This document shows, one piece after another, positions 1-4,452 of a stretch of DNA of 5,885 nt. The stretch comes from Candidatus Falkowbacteria bacterium HGW-Falkowbacteria-2 (GTDB lineage Bacteria; Patescibacteriota; Patescibacteriia; Patescibacteriales; UBA12465). Both the position numbers and the translations under genes were made by a program. Position 1 is the first letter of the stretch; every line of letters starts with the position of its first letter. The notes beneath the pieces are model-generated. The model was not told the origin of the DNA. It ran no database searches and saw only the letters and a list, made by a program, of their open reading frames with translations. The stretch is from contig PHAH01000054.1 in the NCBI GenBank assembly GCA_002841655.1, positions 1 to 5,885 on the forward strand, written 5' to 3'.

Positions 1-747
1 CTGAAAGATATGGGTTTCTTCGATGAGAACGGCAAATTCAACGCCTCAGACCGCTTTATAGCGATTTTAAGCGGCACTAGCAGACAGGGTAATTATCTTA
101 ATGCTGTTTGGGAGGCAATTAGAATTTATGGTTTATTACCGGAAAGAGATTTACCTGGTCGCTTAGATGATCGTACTCCTTGGGAGTGGGAGGACTGGAT
201 GAACCCAGCGGCCATAACTCAGGAGATGAAAGACAAGGCTAAAAAGGTTTTAGATATTCTTCAGTTCGCTTATGAGTGGGTGGCCACTGATCCTGAAAGT
301 CTGAAGTATCATTTAAAACAAGCTCCGATTCAAATTGCCGCTCCAGTTTGTTCACCTTGGAATACGACTGAGATTATCAAAGCCTGCACTGCAGGAGCTG
401 GCCACTCTACCATTATTGATGGCTTCCTGGACAAAAAAGAATTGAAAGATTTTGATCACTATAATCCATTTGCTAAACGCCTGGCATGGAATTATAAAAT
501 TGCCGCCGCTTTAAAAGGCATCGTTGAAGTTAAAGCTACTAAATTAATTAATAAACCATCTATGATTATCTATAAAGAGCAGGGCAAGCCGGCTTTGTAT
601 GTGGCCGTTGGCGATAAATTAATCGCTTTCACGACCGACTTTGAAACATATAAAAAAGATTTCGAAGCCGCAAAAATTATTGAGTTAGCTTCGAGTGAAT
701 TTGCGAAGTTTAAAGTTGCACAATCAGTTGCAATTAAAACTAAGTAG
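1..747 (+). CDS. Papain-like (C1-type) cysteine peptidase, C-terminal part; 5' end outside window
   Basis: The reading frame is open from the first base, so the gene starts upstream; the ATG at 10 is probably internal. Residues below are counted from that ATG. The pattern fits the C-terminal half of a papain-fold peptidase: a segment like those after the catalytic-Cys helix (SDRFIAILSGTSRQGNYL, about 13-30), then VWEAIRIYGLLPE, then a strand pair before GHSTIIDGF, whose His132 is the likely catalytic His. The motif DHYNPFAKRLAW (149-160) sits where papain has its Asn-Ser-Trp; here Asp149 takes the Asn place. The nucleophilic Cys would lie upstream and cannot be checked. About 75 residues after this are a small Lys-rich beta-like extension. 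I know similar proteins from Patescibacteria and phage-like contexts, but substrate and location are unknown. The gene ends in TAG before a shared terminator. Confidence 0.6.
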   Translation: MKDMGFFDENGKFNASDRFIAILSGTSRQGNYLNAVWEAIRIYGLLPERDLPGRLDDRTPWEWEDWMNPAAITQEMKDKAKKVLDILQFAYEWVATDPESLKYHLKQAPIQIAAPVCSPWNTTEIIKACTAGAGHSTIIDGFLDKKELKDFDHYNPFAKRLAWNYKIAAALKGIVEVKATKLINKPSMIIYKEQGKPALYVAVGDKLIAFTTDFETYKKDFEAAKIIELASSEFAKFKVAQSVAIKTK

Positions 748-762
748 CTCGTCTGTTCCTGC

Positions 763-807
763 AAAATAAAAAAACACCGACCAATTACGGCCGGTGTTTT
801 TTATTTT
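763..807. terminator. Bidirectional intrinsic terminator between convergent genes
   Basis: A GC core, cacCG (775-779) paired with CGgtg (792-796), is extended inward by cc (781-782) with gg (789-790). It is flanked by an A-tract (768-774) that pairs with a T-tract (797-802). The hairpin therefore has a U-run on whichever strand is transcribed. It lies between the TAG of the rightward peptidase gene and the TAA of the leftward membrane-protein gene, where a shared terminator is expected. Confidence 0.88.
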
Positions 808-808
808 A

Positions 809-1573
809 TTATTCTATATTTATTTTTTGTACACAAACGTTATCAAAATTATCCGTTGGCTGACTTCTTAAAAAATCGCACATACTGGTCTTATCGAATC
901 CTCCCCAGTTTATTTTTTGGATGGTATCTTTAGTAGAGGCAAAACTTAATGCAATATCCTCAGTATTGTTTCCATAAATATCTTTAACATCAGCGTAATA
1001 CCAAACTATGTAATCAGTAATTGGCAGCGAACTCTCAAGACTTTTTTTAAATAAATTTGATGTTAGCTCTCCGGTGTTTCTCATAAGAGAATTTTTTGAT
1101 AGAAAGCTGTTAACCTTTACGCTTATAGTTACCATCTTAGATCCAGCTGGACGGTCAGAGTCAGCGTTCTGAAGTTCCATCTTCATATAAGAAAAATTTG
1201 TTCCGCCTATATTTTTAACTTCAGATTTATAACCAGCTTCTAATAATTGTTCCGGGGTTTGTTCTGGAATCTTAGGAGTTTCTGCTGCAGCAGTTTGAAC
1301 CGGAGTATTTTTTTGTTCAGCCGCTTCTTTAGCGGCTTTAGCTTCCTGGGCTTGTTTTGCTTTTTCTTGTCTAGCAGTTTCTCTTGCCTGAAGTTCTTCA
1401 GGGCTAACTGGAGGAGCAGTAATCCCGGTTAAAATAATTAAACCGAGAAATGCACCACCAAAATAATAAAAAACTTTTTTTCTAGATTTTAATTTTACCT
1501 TTTCAGGTTTAATTAATCCAACTACTAAACCTACTAATGATAGCAGAGAGAGAATGACAAATAGTGTCGACAT
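809..1573 (-). CDS. Membrane-anchored protein with two N-terminal helices and an exported C-terminal domain; function unknown
   Basis: The 254-residue product has two hydrophobic segments (about 3-21 and 34-52) joined by a strongly basic loop, KPEKVKLKSRKK (22-33). By the positive-inside rule the loop is cytoplasmic and both ends are outside. A charged Ala/Glu/Lys/Gln stretch (about 58-88), probably helical or coiled coil, and a Pro/Thr/Glu linker (89-110) lead to a folded domain of about 140 residues. That domain has WYYADVKDIYGNNTED (181-196) and INWGGFDKTS (221-230). Its only cysteines are Cys232 and Cys247, which could form a disulfide if exported. I do not recognise a named family; the layout resembles uncharacterised surface proteins with a TM hairpin and a beta-rich tail. 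There is no Shine-Dalgarno sequence before the ATG; the leader is almost pure A/T. The gene is monocistronic and convergent with the peptidase gene. Confidence 0.85.
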   Translation of the reverse strand: MSTLFVILSLLSLVGLVVGLIKPEKVKLKSRKKVFYYFGGAFLGLIILTGITAPPVSPEELQARETARQEKAKQAQEAKAAKEAAEQKNTPVQTAAAETPKIPEQTPEQLLEAGYKSEVKNIGGTNFSYMKMELQNADSDRPAGSKMVTISVKVNSFLSKNSLMRNTGELTSNLFKKSLESSLPITDYIVWYYADVKDIYGNNTEDIALSFASTKDTIQKINWGGFDKTSMCDFLRSQPTDNFDNVCVQKINIE

Positions 1574-1606
1574 AAAATTAATTAACGTTAATTTTTTATA
1601 TCTAAA

Positions 1607-1635
1607 TATCTACCACAATTAAATAAAAAAGTAAA
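1607..1635 (-). promoter_or_regulatory. Candidate sigma70-type promoter of the membrane-protein gene
   Basis: Read on the minus strand, TTTACT (1635-1630) is followed by a 17-bp spacer and TAGATA (1612-1607), with TGG directly before the -10 box (an extended -10). The start of transcription would fall near 1600, giving a leader of about 27 nt before the ATG at 1573. The -35 match is imperfect and the region is AT-rich, so chance matches are possible. Confidence 0.5.
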
Positions 1636-1648
1636 GTAAGCACTTTAC
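1631..1648. repeat. Perfect inverted repeat GTAAAGT-aagc-ACTTTAC, candidate operator
   Basis: Two perfect 7-bp arms are separated by 4 bp. The repeat overlaps the -35 box (1630-1635) of the candidate leftward promoter. This is the shape and position of a binding site for a dimeric repressor, but no regulator is assigned. Confidence 0.45.
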
Positions 1649-1705
1649 AACATTTTAAATTAGTGGTTAGATATTCCGTTTAGCTCAACTAGGCTAGATA
1701 CAAAA

Positions 1706-1764
1706 CGAGAGCGACCGTGGGGCCGCTCTCTGGCCAGGGCCGAGAGCGTTAACTCCCGACCTGG
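1706..1764. other. GC-rich block of mutually exclusive hairpins upstream of the recombinase
   Basis: The 7-mer gagagcg occurs at 1707-1713 and 1742-1748, and its complement cgctctc lies between them at 1724-1730. The middle arm can pair with either. The right-hand pairing is the stronger: it continues past a bulged base into ggc/gcc (1732-1734 with 1739-1741), giving ten base pairs. A third pairing, ccagg (1734-1738) with cctgg (1760-1764), competes with that extension. No U-tract follows, so it is not an ordinary terminator. It could be a recombination site, a structured RNA or a leader switch; the sequence does not decide. Confidence 0.5.
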
Positions 1765-1774
1765 TTAATCTAAT

Positions 1775-1780
1775 TATAAT
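1775..1780 (+). promoter_or_regulatory. Candidate -10 box for the recombinase gene
   Basis: This is a perfect TATAAT, 48 bp before the first possible start codon, giving a predicted transcription start near 1787. No convincing -35 box exists: TTAACT (1749-1754) is 20 bp away, longer than the usual 17. The AT-rich setting makes a chance match possible. Confidence 0.35.
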
Positions 1781-1784
1781 ATAA

Positions 1785-1817
1785 CGAGAATTATTTTTCC
1801 ATGCTTTCGGATTCTCG
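1785..1817. repeat. Inverted repeat cgagaat / attctcg before the recombinase gene
   Basis: Perfect 7-bp arms (1785-1791 and 1811-1817) are separated by 19 bp, for 33 bp in total. That is close to the 28-34 bp span of core sites used by tyrosine recombinases, but the inner parts of the arms are not symmetric. It ends 12 bp before the recombinase ATG and spans the predicted transcription start, so it could also be an operator. Confidence 0.4.
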
Positions 1818-1828
1818 CCCGTGGGGTT

Positions 1829-2773
1829 ATGTTACAACAACAAGAGGTTGGGCGACTTGTCGTACCAATCAGTATGAAAGAGGCGATCAATGAATTCTCT
1901 AATTGGCGCCAGTTTAAAGTGAAAGGGAATACAGTTAAAGGTTACGATCGGGAGATTAGAAACTTCTGTCTCTTCCTCCGTAATCCGGATATCGTGAAAG
2001 TGACATTGAATGATGTCATGGACTATTTAAATGGTGTAATTGAGCTAGGATGGGATCCTAATAGCCTGATGCCTCGTTGTATGGCTTTGCGTAAATTCTT
2101 CGAGTATCTGCGGCTCCGTGGCTTCACAACGCTTAATGAGGAGCTTATCCCGATACCACGCAAGCAGTATAAAATACCTCGAGTGGCCGATGAAGAAAAT
2201 TATAAAAAACTGATCGAGATTATCCCGGCCGAAAGTCATGATCCAAGGCACATCCGCAACATGGTCATTATCAATTTATTATGGGATACCGGGGCGCGTA
2301 ACGGTGAGCTGCTATCGATTAATATCGCCGATGTTGATCTAGAAAAAAAGAAAGCTTTAATCCGGACAGAGAAGAACCGCGGTAGTCGTCCGTTCCGGGA
2401 AATCTTTTGGACTGAAGAAACAAATCAAAATCTTAAAAAATGGATGGATAAACGAGAGGCTCTAGGAAACAAGGTCACCTTTAAGGATCCTGAGGCTTTA
2501 TTTTTGTCACTAGTTTCTTGCCAGGCAGGGCAGAGGTTAAGCGTTAAAGGCGTTGGCGAATTATTGCGCCGCTACGCTAACCGGGCAGGAATACCATATA
2601 TCAACGCTCACGCATTTAGACACCACATGGGTCATGACATTATTAATCAGGGAGGATCTACTGCAGACGTAATGAACATTCTCGGCCACGCTTCAGTTGC
2701 GAGCTCATCAATTTATACAATGATGACCAATGTTGAATTAGAGAACAGATATAGGACTTTTAAAGGGAATTAG
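1829..2773 (+). CDS. Tyrosine recombinase / site-specific integrase, XerC/D-like
   Basis: This enzyme would cut and rejoin DNA at specific sites through a covalent phosphotyrosine. The 314-residue product has an N-terminal SAM-like core-binding domain (about 16-100; KGNTVKGYDREIRNFCLFL is typical) and a C-terminal catalytic domain (about 115-314). All six active-site residues are visible: Arg157 in TGARNGE, Lys182 in TEKNRG, His261 and Arg264 in HAFRH, His287 in LGHAS and the nucleophile Tyr296 in IYTMM. Length matches Xer proteins (about 300 residues). A second start, ATG at 1874 (Met16), leaves the whole core-binding domain intact and is equally possible: GGGG before 1829 is only 2 nt from the ATG, and 1874 has no Shine-Dalgarno sequence. 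It could be the chromosome-dimer resolvase or an element integrase; the sequence alone does not separate these. Confidence 0.93.
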   Translation: MLQQQEVGRLVVPISMKEAINEFSNWRQFKVKGNTVKGYDREIRNFCLFLRNPDIVKVTLNDVMDYLNGVIELGWDPNSLMPRCMALRKFFEYLRLRGFTTLNEELIPIPRKQYKIPRVADEENYKKLIEIIPAESHDPRHIRNMVIINLLWDTGARNGELLSINIADVDLEKKKALIRTEKNRGSRPFREIFWTEETNQNLKKWMDKREALGNKVTFKDPEALFLSLVSCQAGQRLSVKGVGELLRRYANRAGIPYINAHAFRHHMGHDIINQGGSTADVMNILGHASVASSSIYTMMTNVELENRYRTFKGN

Positions 2774-2779
2774 TACCCC

Positions 2780-2808
2780 TTGCTATTCCGTCAGCAAAAT
2801 GATATTAT
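2780..2808 (+). promoter_or_regulatory. Promoter of the small helix-turn-helix gene
   Basis: TTGCTA (2780-2785), a 17-bp spacer and TATTAT (2803-2808), with TGA just before the -10 box as an extended -10. The spacer contains cgtcagca (2789-2796), also found in the promoter at 2998. Transcription would start at about 2815-2817, at or next to the ATG, so the message would be leaderless or nearly so. Confidence 0.68.
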
Positions 2809-2816
2809 GTATTCAT

Positions 2817-2990
2817 ATGGCAAGACCACTAAAAGAAAAACGGAATAAGGAGATTGTTAGGATGCGAGAAGATAACCCTACTATGTCATGGACTGAAATA
2901 GGCGAAATTTTTCGTATTAAAAAACAGACTGCCTTTAAAATATGGAAAAAGATAAAGGACCAAGAGAAGAATTTTGACAAAAAGGAATAG
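2817..2990 (+). CDS. Small basic helix-turn-helix DNA-binding protein (57 aa)
   Basis: The product is 57 residues and rich in Lys/Arg. A basic N-terminal arm (MARPLKEKRN) and a helix (11-19) precede MSWTEIGEIF (23-32) and RIKKQTAFKIWKKIKD (33-48), which read as the two helices of a helix-turn-helix; the second would contact DNA. I recall similar tiny HTH proteins in Patescibacteria, but know of none with an assigned function. An in-frame ATG at 2799 lies inside the promoter, before the -10 box, so the ATG at 2817 is preferred. The gene sits 43 bp after the recombinase and 7 bp before the next promoter. Roles as an autorepressor, a regulator of the downstream Nudix operon or a recombination directionality factor are all inference. 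Confidence 0.72.
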   Translation: MARPLKEKRNKEIVRMREDNPTMSWTEIGEIFRIKKQTAFKIWKKIKDQEKNFDKKE

Positions 2991-2997
2991 TAATCGC

Positions 2998-3026
2998 TTG
3001 ACTCTATCGTCAGCATTTGCTATAAT
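2998..3026 (+). promoter_or_regulatory. Strong sigma70-type promoter of the Nudix operon
   Basis: TTGACT (2998-3003), a 17-bp spacer and a perfect TATAAT (3021-3026), with TGC before the -10 box as an extended -10. This is the best promoter in the window. The spacer carries cgtcagca (3008-3015). Transcription should start near 3033, giving a leader of about 70 nt before the ATG at 3105. Confidence 0.85.
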
Positions 3027-3056
3027 AAAGTTATAACCAGTAGGGAACTCAATTTA

Positions 3057-3068
3057 AGCCACGTGGCT
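3057..3068. repeat. 12-bp perfect palindrome agccacgtggct in the operon leader
   Basis: The palindrome lies about 25 bp after the predicted transcription start of the Nudix operon. It could be an operator. A perfect 12-mer palindrome is expected about once in a window of this size by chance, so its position is the only support. Confidence 0.3.
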
Positions 3069-3104
3069 GTGGAAAGAAATATAAGAAGTGTCATGGGGCG
3101 TAAT

Positions 3105-3587
3105 ATGAAGAAACAGCTCACTCTAACCATTGTTTATAGGAATGACAAAGTATTACTTGGTTTAAAGAAAAGAGGTTTTGGAGTTGGTAGATGGAACGGA
3201 TTTGGCGGTAAAGTCGAGGAGGGAGAAACCATTACAGAAGCTGCTATCCGAGAACTAAAAGAAGAATCCGGTATTGAGGCGATAGAAATAGAGAAAATGG
3301 GAATTTTAGACTTTGAATTTGAAAGCGAGGCCAAAGTCTTACAGGTTCATATATTCCGTGTTACCAACTTCAATGCAGGGCCAGTGGAAACTGATGAGAT
3401 GACACCGCAATGGTTTGATGCAGCTAAAATTCCTTTTGATAATATGTGGCCTGATGATATCTATTGGCTTCCATATCTTTTAGAAGGAAAGAAATTCAAA
3501 GGAAAATTTTTATTTGATCGCCCATCTGATATTGATTATCAATCCAAAATCCTATCAATGGGTTTACGAGAGGTCGAAAAAATATAA
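3105..3587 (+). CDS. MTH1/NUDT1-like Nudix hydrolase, probable 8-oxo-dGTP diphosphatase
   Basis: It probably hydrolyses oxidised purine nucleoside triphosphates such as 8-oxo-dGTP to the monophosphate and pyrophosphate, keeping them out of DNA. Counting from the ATG at 3105, the 160-residue product has a perfect Nudix box: Gly35, Glu41, Arg49-Glu50, Glu53-Glu54, Gly56. It also carries features of human MTH1 (156 residues): KKRGFGVGRWNGFGGK (21-36), with the Asn that contacts the base (Asn31), then DEMTPQWF, and MWPDD (114-118). The last matches the MTH1 Trp117/Asp119/Asp120 recognition residues. The frame opens at a GTG at 3063 and has an ATG at 3093, but 3105 gives the family's length and has GGGG 6 nt upstream. 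First gene of the operon, 18 bp before the second Nudix gene. Activity on other oxidised nucleotides is equally possible. Confidence 0.88.
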   Translation: MKKQLTLTIVYRNDKVLLGLKKRGFGVGRWNGFGGKVEEGETITEAAIRELKEESGIEAIEIEKMGILDFEFESEAKVLQVHIFRVTNFNAGPVETDEMTPQWFDAAKIPFDNMWPDDIYWLPYLLEGKKFKGKFLFDRPSDIDYQSKILSMGLREVEKI

Positions 3588-3605
3588 GAGTTAAGCTTTC
3601 AGCAT

Positions 3606-4037
3606 ATGATACACACCGAAAAACCAGATATATTTGATCCCATTTTTGAAGTTGTCAGTTGTTATGTAGAACATGATGGCAAGATATTGTTGTTGCATCG
3701 CCAGGATCATAAATCGGAAGGAGACTGCTGGGGCCTGCCCGCCGGAAAAGTGGATGAGGGTGAAAGTATTGCTGAGGCGGTGATTAGGGAAGTGCAGGAA
3801 GAGACGGGGCAGAAAATTATCGAAGAAAATTTAAATTACGTCGGTAAAGTATATGTGAAATATCCTGATTACGATTTTATCTATCACATATTTAAAACCG
3901 TGATATCAGAGGAGCCCATCATTACACTAAGTGAAGGTGAGCACAAAGCCTATCAATGGGAGGCTCCGGCTAAAGCTATGGATCTCAAACTCGTTCGCGA
4001 CCTCGATGAGTGTATTAAGATGACATACTCTATTTAA
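3606..4037 (+). CDS. Second Nudix hydrolase, substrate unknown
   Basis: This 143-residue Nudix-fold protein hydrolyses some nucleoside diphosphate linked to another group; the substrate cannot be read from the sequence. The box runs from Gly47 in WGLPAGKVDEGE (42-53), with Glu53, Arg61-Glu62, Glu65-Glu66 and Gly68. The position after Gly68, normally hydrophobic, is Gln69. It begins with a typical first strand, FEVVSCYVEHDGKILLLHRQ (14-33), and ends in a helix, DLDECIKM. It lacks the WPDD recognition motif of the first gene, so the two are not simple copies and probably differ in substrate. No Shine-Dalgarno sequence precedes the ATG. It lies 18 bp after one operon gene and 6 bp before the MazG-like gene. 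Confidence 0.88.
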   Translation: MIHTEKPDIFDPIFEVVSCYVEHDGKILLLHRQDHKSEGDCWGLPAGKVDEGESIAEAVIREVQEETGQKIIEENLNYVGKVYVKYPDYDFIYHIFKTVISEEPIITLSEGEHKAYQWEAPAKAMDLKLVRDLDECIKMTYSI

Positions 4038-4043
4038 TATAAT

Positions 4044-4421
4044 ATGAAAGAGCTTGAACAATTAATCCTCAATTTTCTCAGAGTTCGTAAATGGGACAAT
4101 CTTCGTCCTGGAGATTTAGCGAAGTCAATTATGATTGAAGGGGCCGAATTGCTCGAACATTTTCAGTGGGAGAATCTGACGCTTGAAGAGGTAAAGGCTC
4201 AACCAGAAAAGATTGAGGAGATAAAAAAAGAGTTGGCGGACGTGCTCATATATACACTGCAATTATCGACTTTACTCGGTTTTGATACGGTGGAAATAAT
4301 TCGCCATAAACTAGAATTGGCTGATAAAAAATATCCTGTTAGCTTGATGATTAACAGAAGTGAAAATGATAATACCTATCAGCGCATAAAGAAAGAGTAT
4401 CGGAGTGCAAAAAATAGCTAA
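4044..4421 (+). CDS. MazG-like / DCTPP1-like nucleotide pyrophosphohydrolase
   Basis: Members of this all-alpha NTP pyrophosphatase family hydrolyse (d)NTPs, often non-canonical or dCTP-like ones, to monophosphate and pyrophosphate. The 125-residue product shows the metal-binding pattern ExxE (Glu32, Glu35 in IEGAELLEHFQW) and ExxD (Glu63, Asp66 in KKELADVLIY). RKWDNLRPGDLAKS (15-28) and the later ADKKYPV resemble the RS21-C6/DCTPP1 branch. Its size fits a single-domain, dimeric or tetrameric MazG-like enzyme. It follows two Nudix genes by 6 bp and precedes the kinase-like gene by 9 bp, so co-transcription is very likely. The ATG is preceded by aatataat, with no Shine-Dalgarno sequence. The last 25 residues are basic and polar, of unknown role. 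Preferred nucleotide is not predictable. Confidence 0.87.
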   Translation: MKELEQLILNFLRVRKWDNLRPGDLAKSIMIEGAELLEHFQWENLTLEEVKAQPEKIEEIKKELADVLIYTLQLSTLLGFDTVEIIRHKLELADKKYPVSLMINRSENDNTYQRIKKEYRSAKNS

Positions 4422-4427
4422 TACTAA

Positions 4428-4452
4428 TATATGTCTGAAAAATTAGAATTCA
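4428..4452 (+). repeat. Repeated gene-start sequence, copy 1
   Basis: These 25 nt cover the start of the kinase-like gene and encode MSEKLEF. They match copy 2 (5565-5592) at 24 of 25 positions once a 3-nt insertion (one Gln codon) in copy 2 is allowed. The first 15 nt, from tat before the ATG, are identical. Confidence 0.7.

Larger units (their letters stand above)
1574..1828. other. Divergent intergenic region between membrane protein and recombinase genes
   Basis: This 255-bp gap separates two genes transcribed away from each other. I found no open frame or tRNA in it. From left to right it holds a 14-bp AT-rich palindrome (1580-1593), a leftward promoter with an inverted repeat, a GC-rich block of overlapping inverted repeats (1706-1764), a TATAAT box (1775-1780) and a 7-bp inverted repeat (1785-1817). 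The 8-mer ccgtgggg occurs twice (1715-1722 and 1819-1826). Confidence 0.75.

Noticed and set aside
1247..1432. Open frame on the plus strand inside the membrane-protein gene
   Set aside because: It is the reverse of the low-complexity Ala/Glu/Lys coding stretch, Phe/Ser-rich, with no start signal or family likeness.
1580..1593. 14-bp palindrome aattaacgttaatt just before the membrane-protein start
   Set aside because: It consists almost wholly of A/T in AT-rich DNA, so chance symmetry is likely. It is mentioned only in the intergenic entry.
1673..1764. Integron-like attC site (GCTCAAC at 1683-1689 fits RYYYAAC; GTTAGAT is nearby)
   Set aside because: No correctly ordered GTTRRRY partner encloses a hairpin on either strand, and the recombinase lacks a visible extra integron-integrase motif.
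1701..1770. tRNA or known riboswitch in the GC-rich block
   Set aside because: No T-loop (GTTCRANNC) or acceptor stem is present on either strand, and no riboswitch core that I know can be recognised.
2762..2781. Small hairpin aaggg / ccctt after the recombinase stop as a terminator
   Set aside because: Only five pairs, no U-tract, and it overlaps the -35 box of the next promoter.
1672..2791. Direct repeat tattccgt at 1672-1679 and 2784-2791, on either side of the recombinase gene, as possible attL/attR cores
   Set aside because: Eight bases shared between two intergenic stretches is likely by chance, and the flanks do not match. The second copy overlaps the HTH promoter.
3063..3104. GTG start at 3063 (14 extra residues) for the MTH1-like gene
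   Set aside because: Family length and alignment with MTH1 support the ATG at 3105. The extension is not like the family, and the GTG lies within a palindrome.
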